The notes: generated from the sequence alone by a model not told the origin. A stretch of 27,012 nucleotides of DNA from JBCDLI01 sp038745535 (GCA_038745535.1 JBCDLI010000032.1:1-27012); one strand, 5' to 3'; positions 14,081 to 22,488 are shown, counted from the first letter of the stretch. Numbers and translations: made by a program.

Positions 14081-14770
14081 CTAAATCGCGCGCGCTTTTC
14101 CCGAGGTGAGAACTTGAAAGCGAACTTGCTCAAGTTCGACGGCTTCGAAACGGGACCCCACCTTTGTGAGCCGGCACAGGGTTTGTGGCTCGTCTATCTG
14201 GCCGATTGCGCATATCATCTCACCACCGGATGCTAGCTGGTCAAGGAATTCACGCGGCACACTATCAAATGCCGCCCACGATATAATTCTATCGAACGGA
14301 CCTTGGTCTGACCCCTTTGAACCATCCGCATGTGTCGCCACAACATTGTCGAGTTTCAGCGCCCGAAACCGTTTCAAAGCTTGTGCGTGCAGCGTTTTGA
14401 AACGCTCTGTGGTGTAAACTCGCGATGCCAACTTCGCCATAATGGAGGTGCAGTAACCGGTGCCGGTACCGATCTCCAAAACCCGATGGTTTCGGCTTAA
14501 GCCGAGCGCGTGGATCATCCGCACCTGTAAGTCGATGCCCTCAATGACTTCGCCGCACGGAATTGGCACAAGCCGGGATGACCAAGCAGAGCTCTTAAAA
14601 CGAGAAGGAACAAACGCGCGCCGCTGTACGGACTCAACCGCCGCCATGAGCTCCGGAGCATCCAAACCAACAGCCCGCGCCCGCAGATGGAAAGCCGCGA
14701 TGGCCTCGCGGTCAACATTTGAAATCGGCGGAAACGAAACCTCGTCCACATCCCTTTCAATCGCGCTCAA
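14081..14770 (-). CDS. pcm: Protein-L-isoaspartate O-methyltransferase
   Basis: This 229-residue SAM-dependent enzyme methylates isoaspartyl residues so that damaged proteins can be repaired. The SAM-binding motif I is VLEIGTGTGYCTSIMAKLA (about residues 96-114). The preceding PCMT segment reads SSRLVPIPCGEVIEG, where E. coli Pcm has a LPIGHGQTIS-type loop. That variant is usual in rhizobial copies as far as I recall, but it makes the exact substrate less certain. No ATG fits. The start is TTG 14768-14770, overlapping the surE stop in TTGA, which indicates translational coupling. It is the last gene of serS-surE-pcm. The surE-pcm pairing is widespread and supports a stationary-phase repair role. 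Confidence 0.9.
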   Translation of the reverse strand: MSAIERDVDEVSFPPISNVDREAIAAFHLRARAVGLDAPELMAAVESVQRRAFVPSRFKSSAWSSRLVPIPCGEVIEGIDLQVRMIHALGLSRNHRVLEIGTGTGYCTSIMAKLASRVYTTERFKTLHAQALKRFRALKLDNVVATHADGSKGSDQGPFDRIISWAAFDSVPREFLDQLASGGEMICAIGQIDEPQTLCRLTKVGSRFEAVELEQVRFQVLTSGKARAI

Positions 14771-15525
14771 AGCACAGCCTCAATACGGTCGCACATTTCA
14801 CGCGCAGTAAGATCGAGCTTCAGCGGCGAAATGGAGATATAGTTCTCCTGCAAAGCGCCAATGTCTGTGGTTGGTGGTACATCAATCGTTTCGCGGCCAA
14901 ACCGGATCCAATAATACGGGATCCCGCGCCCGTCCTCACGCTCCTCCATGAAAAGCCCGTGAGTCAGTTTGCCCTGCTCGGTCACGCGCACGCCTGCAAC
15001 TTTATTGGGTAAACAACGCGGGAAATTGATATTCAAAAACGTACCGGGAGCCATGTCCACGTCGAGCATTTTTTGAATCAACTTCGATGCGTTTTGGCGC
15101 GTCACATCCCATGGAATTTGACGGTGTCCATCTTCGAAACGATAGGACTGACTCAGCGCTATTGACCGGATGCCAAGCAGTGTACCCTCCATCGCACCTG
15201 CAACCGTTCCGCTATAAGTTACGTCATCGGCAATGTTGTGACCGGAGTTCACGCCCGAGAGCACCAGATCAGGCTTTGCGTCTTTCATCAGATGCGTCAC
15301 CGCCATGATAACGCAATCGGTCGGCGTGCCCCGAAGCGCGAAACGTTTTTCATCAATTTCGCGAAGCCGCAATGGATCATTCAATGTCAACGAATGCGCA
15401 AGACCAGACTGGTCCGTTTCCGGTGCACAGACCCAAACATCGTCCGATAATTCACGCGCAACGTCTTCCATGACCTCAAGGCCGGGCGCATGAATACCAT
15501 CGTCATTAGTGATCAGTATTCTCAT
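14767..15525 (-). CDS. surE: SurE, 5'/3'-nucleotidase and exopolyphosphatase
   Basis: The 252-residue product is a metal-dependent survival-protein nucleotidase that removes phosphate from nucleoside 5'- and 3'-monophosphates. The metal-binding residues known from the family are visible: D8 and D9 in ILITNDDGIHAPG, S40 in PETDQSG and N93 in SGVNSGHN. The blocks RGTPTDCV and YSGTVAGAMEG are also present, and the length is typical. The ATG start overlaps the serS stop (ATGA), and the end overlaps the pcm start, so the three genes form a tightly coupled unit. Confidence 0.97.
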   Translation of the reverse strand: MRILITNDDGIHAPGLEVMEDVARELSDDVWVCAPETDQSGLAHSLTLNDPLRLREIDEKRFALRGTPTDCVIMAVTHLMKDAKPDLVLSGVNSGHNIADDVTYSGTVAGAMEGTLLGIRSIALSQSYRFEDGHRQIPWDVTRQNASKLIQKMLDVDMAPGTFLNINFPRCLPNKVAGVRVTEQGKLTHGLFMEEREDGRGIPYYWIRFGRETIDVPPTTDIGALQENYISISPLKLDLTAREMCDRIEAVL

Positions 15526-16802
15526 CGTCCGATCACCTCAACGCCGTTCATGTAGGGAACCAGCATGTCAGGCACGCGGATCGTGCCGTCCTCATTTTGG
15601 TAGTTTTCCATAACCGCAATGAGCGCCCGACCAAGCGCAACGCCAGAACCATTTAACGTGTGTACAAACCGGATATCTTTAGCATTTTCAGCGCTGCGAT
15701 AGCGCGCGTTCATACGACGACCTTGAAAATCACCACACACCGAACAGGAAGAAATCTCGCGGTAGGCCCCCTGCCCCGGCAGCCAGACTTCAAGGTCGAA
15801 AGTCTTGCGCGCACCAAAGCCCATGTCTCCAGTGCAGAGCATCATCGTGCGAAAATGCAGGCCAAGACGGTCAAGAATTGTCTGTGCGCACTTGGTCATC
15901 CGGTCGAGCTCGGAAAGCGAGCTTTCCTCATCCGTGATGGACACAAGCTCGACTTTGTAAAATTGGTGCTGCCGCAGATAGCCCTTGGTATCGCGTCCAG
16001 CGGACCCCGCCTCTGACCGAAAACAGGGCGTAAGCGCCGTGTAACGATGCGGTAGGTTAGCATGGTCGAGAATTTCTTCGCGCACAAGATTGGTGAGCGA
16101 AACTTCCGCCGTGGGGATGAGCCAGTCGCCGCGTGTCGTTTTAAAGAGGTCCTCGCCAAATTTCGGCAATTGTCCAGTGCCAAACATAGCGTCATCGCGA
16201 ACGAGCAAAGGCGGGCTTACCTCGGTGTAGCCGTGCTCTTGAGTATGCACATCCAGCATGAATTGCCCCAGTGCTCGCTCAAGGCGCGCGAGACCGGCAG
16301 ACAATACTGTGAAGCGCGAACCAGACAGCTTCGCCGCCGTCTCAAAACCCATCTGACCGAGCGACTCGCCCAGTTCGAAATGCTCTTTTGGCGTAAAATC
16401 AAAGGATGGCTTGTCCCCGACGGTCCGCACTTCGACATTCGCTTCTTCGTCTGCGCCGACAGGCACGTCGTCGAGTGGGAAGTTAGGCAGGGCGGCCAGA
16501 ACACTATCCAACTTCGCCGTAAGTTCGCGTTCCGTATCCTCAGCGGCTTGGAGGAAGGTCTTTATTTCTCCAACCTCTGCTTTCAGCTTCTCAGCCTCTT
16601 CGCTATTGCCAGACCGCAAGGCCGCGCCGATTTCTTTAGAGGCGGCATTTCGCCGAGCCTGTGCTTCCTGCACTTTTGCGACGTGGAGGCGTCGTTCTTC
16701 GTCGGCCGCCAGAACCGCAGAAGACGCAGCTTCCGCGCCGCGCTTTGCGAGGGCAGTGTCCAGAGCGTCAGGGTTTTCGCGGATGAAGCGGATATCAAGC
16801 AT
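15522..16802 (-). CDS. serS: Seryl-tRNA synthetase
   Basis: This 426-residue class II synthetase charges tRNA-Ser and tRNA-Sec with serine. The N-terminal arm (about residues 25-105, charged and Ala-rich) is the long antiparallel coiled coil that grips the tRNA variable arm. The catalytic core has motif 1 near TEVSPPLLV, motif 2 as PCFRSEAGSAGRDTKGYLRQ and motif 3 as SGVALGRALIAVMENYQ. The start chosen is ATG 16802, giving the usual MLDIRFIRENPD. An in-frame GTG at 16811 would add three residues. No strong Shine-Dalgarno precedes either. It is the first gene of serS-surE-pcm. Confidence 0.97.
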   Translation of the reverse strand: MLDIRFIRENPDALDTALAKRGAEAASSAVLAADEERRLHVAKVQEAQARRNAASKEIGAALRSGNSEEAEKLKAEVGEIKTFLQAAEDTERELTAKLDSVLAALPNFPLDDVPVGADEEANVEVRTVGDKPSFDFTPKEHFELGESLGQMGFETAAKLSGSRFTVLSAGLARLERALGQFMLDVHTQEHGYTEVSPPLLVRDDAMFGTGQLPKFGEDLFKTTRGDWLIPTAEVSLTNLVREEILDHANLPHRYTALTPCFRSEAGSAGRDTKGYLRQHQFYKVELVSITDEESSLSELDRMTKCAQTILDRLGLHFRTMMLCTGDMGFGARKTFDLEVWLPGQGAYREISSCSVCGDFQGRRMNARYRSAENAKDIRFVHTLNGSGVALGRALIAVMENYQNEDGTIRVPDMLVPYMNGVEVIGR

Positions 16803-16866
16803 GAGTCGCACGCATTTAGTGGGCTTTAAGAGTGCGGCTCAAATCGCCGTTTGAAACGGGACCGTC

Positions 16867-16895
16867 AAGGGTCGCAGCGTGTGCCGCTGGCCCTT
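16867..16895 (-). terminator. Possible hairpin after the His-rich protein gene
   Basis: The minus strand after the stop at 16904 can fold with arms AAGGGCCAGCGG and CGCTGCGACCCTT, which pair imperfectly around a short CACA loop. It lies between the stop and serS. No U-run follows, so termination is only possible. Confidence 0.35.
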
Positions 16896-16903
16896 TACCA
16901 AGT

Positions 16904-17524
16904 TCAGCTCGCCGGAGCTGGTGGCGGTTCGTTTACAATCGTCTGGCTTGCAGTAATTGGCTCACCATCGACGGTGAAAATTGAGTGATCATTTGAGTTC
17001 AAAGTCACGCTTATGACCGCTTCACCAATTGGCAAACCAGAGAAATGATAGGCATCACCGTAAAGCCGTGCGAGCTTTTGGCCGTTGATATAGATATGGG
17101 CATGGCCTTCATTTGGCACGTTTTCACCGTTCACATCAGACGGGCTAAAAGTGAAATTCGTCGTTTCAACAAAAACATTCCAACCGGCCATACTGTCACG
17201 CTCGACCTCAATGGCAACAGTCGGCGCGCCTTCGGCGGGAATAGGAAGCTCCTCGTGAGCCATCGCATGATCATGGGCGTTGTGCGGGGCGGATCCCATC
17301 GTAGCAGGCGACGAGCCCACGATCACCGGTGACAGCCAGATCCCAAGAAAGATGGAGGCCAGCGTCCAGTAAATGATGTAAGGCACTGTGACGCGCGAGA
17401 GCATGGCGTCTAGATCGACAGAAAACGGCATAATCCGCCTCCAAAGGCCCACTGCCGAAACCGGCTCGTCGTCAATTTGGATGATTTCATCGCCTTTAGC
17501 AGGCGCTGTTTTCGCTTTTGCCAT
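16904..17524 (-). CDS. Membrane-anchored protein with periplasmic His-rich segment (unknown function)
   Basis: The product is 206 residues. A cytoplasmic N-terminus precedes one helix (VPYIIYWTLASIFLGIWLSP, about 47-66), so the remainder is probably periplasmic. Just after the helix is a His-rich stretch (H81, H84, H86, H90 in HNAHDHAMAHEE). A beta-rich domain follows, containing EGHAHIYINGQKLARLYGD (about 139-157), H160 in AYHF, and H180. The clustered His residues, with Met and Asp nearby, suggest metal binding, copper being one candidate. I cannot assign a named family with confidence. The gene starts 14 nt downstream of the DoxX-like gene on the same strand and is almost certainly in its operon. 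The C-terminal tail is Pro/Ala-rich. Confidence 0.75.
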   Translation of the reverse strand: MAKAKTAPAKGDEIIQIDDEPVSAVGLWRRIMPFSVDLDAMLSRVTVPYIIYWTLASIFLGIWLSPVIVGSSPATMGSAPHNAHDHAMAHEELPIPAEGAPTVAIEVERDSMAGWNVFVETTNFTFSPSDVNGENVPNEGHAHIYINGQKLARLYGDAYHFSGLPIGEAVISVTLNSNDHSIFTVDGEPITASQTIVNEPPPAPAS

Positions 17525-17538
17525 CTGATTAGTTCCAG

Positions 17539-18597
17539 TCAGGCCGGGTTCGCTTGAGCAGTGTTATCCACACGCCGCTCGCCGGTGAAAAATGCGTGGT
17601 TCGTAACTTTCAGCCTCTGGCCATAGCCGAGGAACAGGAGCAGCAGTGCCGTCGCTATGACCGGCAAATGGCCAATAAATTCTACCATGGCCTCGTCCCG
17701 ATAACCCTGCACAATGAACGCAATGTTCGAAGCCGCCATTAGGATAGATAGGGCCAAAATGGTTAGTCGTGTTGTGGTCCCGAGTATCAAGATAATCCCA
17801 AATGTTGCTTCGACCACGCCTGCTGCGAGGATAAAGGTACGATCGTCGAACCAGTCTAATCCAATGGCAGGCATGAAGTTCCAACCGAAATTCGCGATGA
17901 ACGCGTTACCGAGAAATGCGCCGTACAACTTCTCACCGAAAGCGAGGGCAACGAGTGCAACGCCGGTGAATATGCGCAACGCAGGCACAGAATAGGGTTT
18001 GAACCTCGCGATCAGCGTCTCATCCTTAAAATTATTGAACAAGATGAACAGGCCGATGCCAACGATGTTGGAATATTCCAGCGCTCCCAAAAATCCGAAC
18101 TTAATCACAGTCCCAAAGAAGAGCAGGAACATCAAAATTGCCGCGTGCTGCAAAAAGCGGTTCGCGATGAGAATAACGCCGATAAACGCCTGCATAATCA
18201 CTAAGAAACCGCCAAAGACGCCGATAGCACTCAGGTGTGGGGCAAGCAGTGCGCCTTCATAAGCGGTCAGCAGAAAAGACATGCCGACAAAAATGCGAAC
18301 AAACTCCATCACGTCATGACGGGTTCTGGAGTCGACCACTTGAATCTTGGGAAGCTTCGTATCCAAAAAGACTGATGCAGAGATAGCTGCAATCGCGATG
18401 GCGATCCAGATTAACACCAGTGGCTCTATGATCGAAAAACTTTCAACAATCTGAATGTTGGGATCGTTTTCATCAACGAACCACCGAACGTGGGCCGCTG
18501 CTGGCAATGCCGATAAAACTATTGCACCGATCGTGCCAAGAACGACACCGACAATTTGCGTTCCCGAATTTTTAAGCGATCTATTTCCCAAAAACAT
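17539..18597 (-). CDS. DoxX-like multi-pass membrane protein
   Basis: This 352-residue protein begins with a signal-peptide-like helix ending LPAAA, after which the mature chain would start at H36 (HVRWFVDENDPNIQ). Eight or so further hydrophobic helices follow. The C-terminal part (LRIFTGVALVALAFGEKLYG ... FILAAGVVEATFGIILILG) resembles the DoxX family, whose founding members are subunits of thiosulfate:quinone oxidoreductase. Many DoxX-like proteins have no known activity. The downstream gene encodes a His-rich anchored protein, and the two probably work together. No quinone-site residues can be assigned. It lies 137 nt downstream of tatC on the same strand and probably has its own promoter there, which I cannot pinpoint. 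Confidence 0.78.
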   Translation of the reverse strand: MFLGNRSLKNSGTQIVGVVLGTIGAIVLSALPAAAHVRWFVDENDPNIQIVESFSIIEPLVLIWIAIAIAAISASVFLDTKLPKIQVVDSRTRHDVMEFVRIFVGMSFLLTAYEGALLAPHLSAIGVFGGFLVIMQAFIGVILIANRFLQHAAILMFLLFFGTVIKFGFLGALEYSNIVGIGLFILFNNFKDETLIARFKPYSVPALRIFTGVALVALAFGEKLYGAFLGNAFIANFGWNFMPAIGLDWFDDRTFILAAGVVEATFGIILILGTTTRLTILALSILMAASNIAFIVQGYRDEAMVEFIGHLPVIATALLLLFLGYGQRLKVTNHAFFTGERRVDNTAQANPA

Positions 18598-18689
18598 AGC
18601 GGCTTCCCGTGACCATGGATGAACGCAACATGCCCGCGCATGGTTGCGCCTTACTAAGTATTTGGGTGTCCTTTTGCTGATTTTGCTGC

Positions 18690-18733
18690 GGCGCAGTGTC
18701 CTATGCTGCAGCTGCGAAGGGCATAGTGCCGCC
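18690..18733 (-). terminator. Possible imperfect terminator hairpin after tatC
   Basis: CTATGC (18701-18706) pairs with GCATAG (18721-18726). Outer segments GGCGCA (18690-18695) and TGCCGCC (18727-18733) can extend the stem with bulges. It begins directly after the tatC stop at 18735. No U-run follows on the minus strand, so the call is weak. The rest of the 137-bp gap to the DoxX-like gene shows nothing I can name. Confidence 0.3.
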
Positions 18734-18734
18734 T

Positions 18735-19598
18735 CTACTCGGGCTTTTCTTCAAAATCCGGATCATGATCGAGCGACTCTTCATCGCCGTCTTCATCGAG
18801 GCGGGCGCGTTCTTTCGCTTCAATGCGCTTCGCCATGTAGATCGAAATTTCATAGAGAAGCAGCGTTGGCACGGCCAAGCCGATTTGGGTGAGCGGGTCA
18901 GGCGGCGTCAAAATTGCAGCCATCACAAACGCGCCAACCACCATATACTTACGTTTGTCTGCCAAGCCGGCAGCCGTGACGAGACCGGCCTTGGACATCA
19001 GCGAAATCGCGACGGGCAATTGGAACACCAGGCCAAACGCAAAGATCAGCGTCATGATCAGGCTCAAATATTCAGACACCCGTGGCAGGTTCTGGATGGA
19101 AACCGGCCCCTCGCCCTGAGGCACTTCCATCGACAAGAAAAACCACATCGCCATCGGAATGATCAGGAAATAGACCAGTAGCGCGCCAATCGCGAACAAA
19201 ATCGGCGTCGCAAAAAGGAACGGCAAAAACGCCCCGCGCTCATTTGAATAAAGACCCGGCGCGATAAAGCGATAGAGCTGCGTCGCTATCATAGGAAACG
19301 CGATAATCAGGCCACCAAACGCGCCGATTTTGATCTGGGTGAAGAAAAATTCCTGCGGCGCTGTGAAGATGAACTGCAGGTTCTCAGTGTCTCGCTCAAG
19401 CCATCCGACGGCTGTGGTATACGGCACCACCAGCAAATTAAAAATGGGCGTAGCAACCGTGTAGCAGAGGATGAAAGCGATCAAAAATGCGCCGACGCAC
19501 CACATCAGCCGTTTCCGAAGCTCTGTGAGATGGGTCATCAACGGCGCGGCCGTTTCCTCCATCTGCTTATCTTCATCGTCACGGGTAGCAGAGCTCAT
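18735..19598 (-). CDS. tatC: TatC, twin-arginine translocase receptor subunit
   Basis: The 287-residue product spans the inner membrane six times and binds the twin-arginine signal of folded cargo together with TatB. The family start APLMTHLTELRKRLMWCVGA and the blocks FIFTAPQEFFFTQIKIGAFG and SEYLSLIMTLIFAFGLVFQL are present, and the end of helix 6 reads LLYEISIYMAKR. The C-terminal tail is acidic (DEDGDEESLDHDPDFEEKPE), longer than in E. coli, as often seen in Rhizobiales. The start ATG overlaps the tatB stop (ATGA). Confidence 0.97.
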   Translation of the reverse strand: MSSATRDDEDKQMEETAAPLMTHLTELRKRLMWCVGAFLIAFILCYTVATPIFNLLVVPYTTAVGWLERDTENLQFIFTAPQEFFFTQIKIGAFGGLIIAFPMIATQLYRFIAPGLYSNERGAFLPFLFATPILFAIGALLVYFLIIPMAMWFFLSMEVPQGEGPVSIQNLPRVSEYLSLIMTLIFAFGLVFQLPVAISLMSKAGLVTAAGLADKRKYMVVGAFVMAAILTPPDPLTQIGLAVPTLLLYEISIYMAKRIEAKERARLDEDGDEESLDHDPDFEEKPE

Positions 19599-20284
19599 GC
19601 CGCGTTGTCCGTACTGCTTGGTGCCGGTTTGGCAGCGGCTTTGCGGGGTTTGCGCGTTGATGTCTTGGGTTTAGCGCCAGCTGTTTTCTTCCCAGCTGTT
19701 TTCTTCAATGTCGAGCTGGTTGACGCAGCGCTACTGGAAGCCTTTGCCGCTGCCGGCTTGGCCGTCGTCTTCGTAGCTGTCGCTTTACCTGCAGTCTCGG
19801 CCTTGGAAGCGGTGGTCTTCTGGGTGGTCGTTTTGCGCCTGGATGTCGCGCGCTTTGTTGTTTTCGGTTTGAGATCCGGCGCAGCCTCAATCTCCGCAGG
19901 TTTTGCCCCTGCTGCGTCTAGGGCGTCATCCACTTTCGCCGACGGCTTTTTTTCCAGTTTGTTGGATTTGTTGATCTTCGCGACCGCTTCATCCCAGTCG
20001 CTCTCAAACTCGTCGGCCTCATCGGCCAAAGGCTTCATCGCGTCCTTAATCTGCTTGCGCGGATCGAGCTTTTTGACCTCACGAACGGTATCACGAAGCT
20101 CGCTCAGTTCAGCCTCATCCATCGCGTCAGAAAACTGCTTTTGGAAATCGGCAGACAAGCGCCGCACCGACTTCATGCCCTTGCCAAAGCCTTTGACCAC
20201 GCGCGGCAAGTCTTTCGGTCCGACCACGACGATCAAAACGATACCAATCACCAAAAGTTCGAACCAGCCAAAGTCAGGCAGCAT
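19595..20284 (-). CDS. tatB: TatB, twin-arginine translocase subunit with long histone-H1-like tail
   Basis: The 229-residue protein begins with the TatB helix (FGWFELLVIGIVLIVVVGPK, about residues 5-24), the hinge GPKDLP, and an amphipathic helix (VVKGFGKGMKSVRRLSADFQ), which partner TatC in cargo recognition. From about residue 145 the sequence is nearly all Ala, Lys, Thr and Ser, with repeated AAAK/TKTT/KPAA-type motifs as in histone H1 C-termini. TatB is usually shorter and has an acidic or mixed tail. The basic tail must lie in the cytoplasm, where it could bind nucleic acid or anionic lipid, but this is inference. The tatA stop lies 41 nt upstream, and the gene overlaps tatC. Confidence 0.95.
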   Translation of the reverse strand: MLPDFGWFELLVIGIVLIVVVGPKDLPRVVKGFGKGMKSVRRLSADFQKQFSDAMDEAELSELRDTVREVKKLDPRKQIKDAMKPLADEADEFESDWDEAVAKINKSNKLEKKPSAKVDDALDAAGAKPAEIEAAPDLKPKTTKRATSRRKTTTQKTTASKAETAGKATATKTTAKPAAAKASSSAASTSSTLKKTAGKKTAGAKPKTSTRKPRKAAAKPAPSSTDNAA

Positions 20285-20325
20285 CGCGGGCGTTCCCGAT
20301 AGAAAGCGTATTTACGCGATTAAAA

Positions 20326-20565
20326 TCAGCTTTCTTTTGTCGCTGACTTCACAGGATCAACGGTTTCCGTCGCCTGATGTTCAACAGTTTTTGCTGCATC
20401 ATCGCCGGCGTCCGCGGCCTCATTGGTCTCTTCTTTCAGACCTTTTTTGAGATTGCGTACACCTTTGCCAAGGTCACCCATCAGCTCTGGAATCTTACCG
20501 CGCCCAAAGAGCAAGAGCACGATCACCAACACGATCAGCCACTGCCACCAACCGGTAATACCCAT
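20326..20565 (-). CDS. tatA: TatA, twin-arginine translocase pore subunit
   Basis: This 79-residue protein has one membrane helix (GWWQWLIVLVIVLLLFGRGK), then the FGRGKIPELMGDLGKGV amphipathic segment and an acidic tail, the standard TatA layout. Many copies assemble around TatBC to pass folded proteins through the inner membrane. The start is ATG 20563-20565, with AAGGAG seven bases upstream. A GTG one codon earlier is possible but would be too close to the Shine-Dalgarno. It lies 38 nt downstream of an ABC ATPase gene, so tatABC is probably co-transcribed with scpAB. Confidence 0.96.
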   Translation of the reverse strand: MGITGWWQWLIVLVIVLLLFGRGKIPELMGDLGKGVRNLKKGLKEETNEAADAGDDAAKTVEHQATETVDPVKSATKES

Positions 20566-20603
20566 CACATTTCTCCTTGAATTCTTAAATCTACCTAAGC
20601 GGT

Positions 20604-21716
20604 TTAGTCGCGGCTTTCAAACACCATTATGTCTTTGGGTGCGATGAATATTGAAAGATGGTTCACGTCTTCGGGAACCACACCTGACCTTATCCGTGCC
20701 AAGATTGGTTTTTCCAATCCGGCGATGCTCAACTGGAACATCTCGGTGATCCCTAGGAACCGCCTCTCGATCACCTGCATTTTGATCGTGTTGGAAACGT
20801 TTCTATAGGTCTCAACGCTCACACAGTCCGGCCGAAAAGCCACCGTCACGGGCGTGCCGTCGACAAATTGACCGCACTGCACAGTGCCGAACGGCGTCTC
20901 TACACATTTATCGTTCGCGACGCTGTCGAATGTGTTCAACTCCGAGAAGTATCCGGCGACAAATAGGTTATCAGGCTCATAAAAGAGCTCTCGTGGGCTG
21001 CCAACCTGACAGATCTTGCCGCCGTTCAACAGCGCAATCCGATCTCCCACGCGCATCGCCTCCTCGGGATCGTGTGTCACGAGGATTGTCGTCATCGCGC
21101 TTTCGCGAAGGATCTGCAGAGTCTGCGCCCGCACATCGTCCCGCAGTCGCGTATCGAGCCCTGAAAACGGCTCATCCATCAAAATCACTGACGGACAAGG
21201 CGCAAGCGCACGAGCCAGCGCAACCCGCTGTTGTTCGCCCCCTGAAAGCGTATGCGGAAATGAAGCGGCATAGTGTGCCATGCCAACACGATCCAGAGCC
21301 TCAAGAGCTTCAATACGGCGGGCATCACGCGCAATGTCATTTAAGCCAAAACTTACATTATCCAGCACAGACATGTGCGGGAAAAGCGCATAGTCCTGAA
21401 ACATGAGGCCGACAGAGCGAAGTTCCGGCGCTTTGAACGTCTGCTTCCCCGTCAGTTCGTCATCATCAAGCACAACACGGCCCGCCGACGGTCTCTCCAA
21501 ACCCGCTGCCACGCGAAGAAGCGACGTTTTACCGGAGCCGGAAGGTCCGAGAAGGCATAGTACTTCGCCCGCATAGACGTCCAAAGACAGCCCGTTTAAC
21601 GGCGCGGTTTTGCCGTATGAGAGGTAGATGTCCTCGAAAGTCAGGTGTCCTGTCTGCGCAGATGTTCCCGGTGCAAGCATATAAGCTGATCCCAATTCTG
21701 TGGGATGCTCAATCAC
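20604..21716 (-). CDS. ABC transporter ATPase, Fe(III)/spermidine (FbpC/PotA-like) type, without partner genes
   Basis: The 370-residue protein has all the ATPase motifs: Walker A GPSGSGKT (57-64), Q-loop MFQDYALFPH, signature LSGGEQQR (157-164), Walker B VILMDEPFSGLD (from about 177) and the switch H215. A C-terminal TOBE-like beta domain of about 110 residues (AFRPDCVSVET and onward) is typical of importer ATPases for iron, polyamines, phosphonates or sugars. No permease or binding-protein gene is next to it. The substrate cannot be told. The start GTG 21714-21716 overlaps the scpB stop by 8 nt. ATG 21680 would remove 12 residues and keep the domain. Neither has a good Shine-Dalgarno. Confidence 0.92.
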   Translation of the reverse strand: MIEHPTELGSAYMLAPGTSAQTGHLTFEDIYLSYGKTAPLNGLSLDVYAGEVLCLLGPSGSGKTSLLRVAAGLERPSAGRVVLDDDELTGKQTFKAPELRSVGLMFQDYALFPHMSVLDNVSFGLNDIARDARRIEALEALDRVGMAHYAASFPHTLSGGEQQRVALARALAPCPSVILMDEPFSGLDTRLRDDVRAQTLQILRESAMTTILVTHDPEEAMRVGDRIALLNGGKICQVGSPRELFYEPDNLFVAGYFSELNTFDSVANDKCVETPFGTVQCGQFVDGTPVTVAFRPDCVSVETYRNVSNTIKMQVIERRFLGITEMFQLSIAGLEKPILARIRSGVVPEDVNHLSIFIAPKDIMVFESRD

Positions 21717-22485
21717 CGCAAGCTTTTGGTGTCAACAAACCCATCACTTCGAGATCTATGTCCTCAAGCGGCTCTTCTTCAAGCGTCAGTTGGTCGGGAT
21801 CGATTGCCGGAACGGGTACACCGAAACCGCTCGGCAGCCGTGAAGACAAAAGTCCAGCCGCTTTTAGTTCGTCCATCCCTGGCAAATCACGAATTTCAGA
21901 TAGCCCGAAATGATCGAGAAATGTCACCGTAGTTCCATAAGTGACAGGGCGTCCCGGCGTCTTTCGACGGCCTCGAACCTTCACCCAGCCCGTTTCCATC
22001 AGCACGTCCAGTGTTCCCTTGGACGTGTCCACACCGCGAATTTCTTCCATTTCAGCGCGCGTCACCGGTTGATGGTAGGCGATAATTGCCAGCACCTCTA
22101 ACGCCGCTTTGGACAACTTCCTCTGCTGAACGCGTTCCCGCTGCATGAGATAGGATAAATCACCCGCGGTGCGGAAAGCCCAATGGCCTTCGGCTTCCTG
22201 AAGATGCACGCCGCGTTTTTCATAAAGTGTCTGCAGATCAGCCATCACCGCTTCAATGTTGGCTTCATCGGGCAGACGCTCCATCAGCGCTTTTTGAGAG
22301 ACTGGCTCCGCTGAGGCAAAGACCAGCGCCTCTGCGATACGCATGGCTTCCGCGTGCAGATGGCGGGCAGCGGGATTATCCCTCATGTCCACGATCGGCT
22401 GCCTCTCGTCGGTTACCGCTTCGCCTAAAAGATCGGTCGTCGGCTGGTGCGCCAATTCACTACCCGCTTCCATTTCGTGATCCAT
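21709..22485 (-). CDS. scpB: ScpB, segregation and condensation protein B
   Basis: This 258-residue cytoplasmic protein has two winged-helix regions. The first (HLHAEAMRIAEALVFASAEP and after) and the second (ALEVLAIIAYHQPVTRAEME, then the strand GWVKVRGRRKTPGRPVTYGT) match ScpB. It forms a dimer that binds ScpA and, with SMC, condenses and segregates the chromosome. The N-terminal 40 residues and the acidic C-terminal tail (LEEEPLEDIDLEVMG) lie outside the folded core. It starts 3 nt after scpA. The neighbouring ABC ATPase gene begins within its stop. Confidence 0.96.
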   Translation of the reverse strand: MDHEMEAGSELAHQPTTDLLGEAVTDERQPIVDMRDNPAARHLHAEAMRIAEALVFASAEPVSQKALMERLPDEANIEAVMADLQTLYEKRGVHLQEAEGHWAFRTAGDLSYLMQRERVQQRKLSKAALEVLAIIAYHQPVTRAEMEEIRGVDTSKGTLDVLMETGWVKVRGRRKTPGRPVTYGTTVTFLDHFGLSEIRDLPGMDELKAAGLLSSRLPSGFGVPVPAIDPDQLTLEEEPLEDIDLEVMGLLTPKACGD

Positions 22486-22488
22486 AAA

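Noticed and set aside
16062..16829. 255-codon plus-strand frame across the serS 5' half
   Set aside because: It is antisense to well-conserved SerS sequence and has no recognisable domain or ribosome-binding site.
19530..20450. 306-codon plus-strand frame across tatB
   Set aside because: It is antisense to tatB and tatC, which are certain, and arises from the GC-rich Lys/Ala tail.
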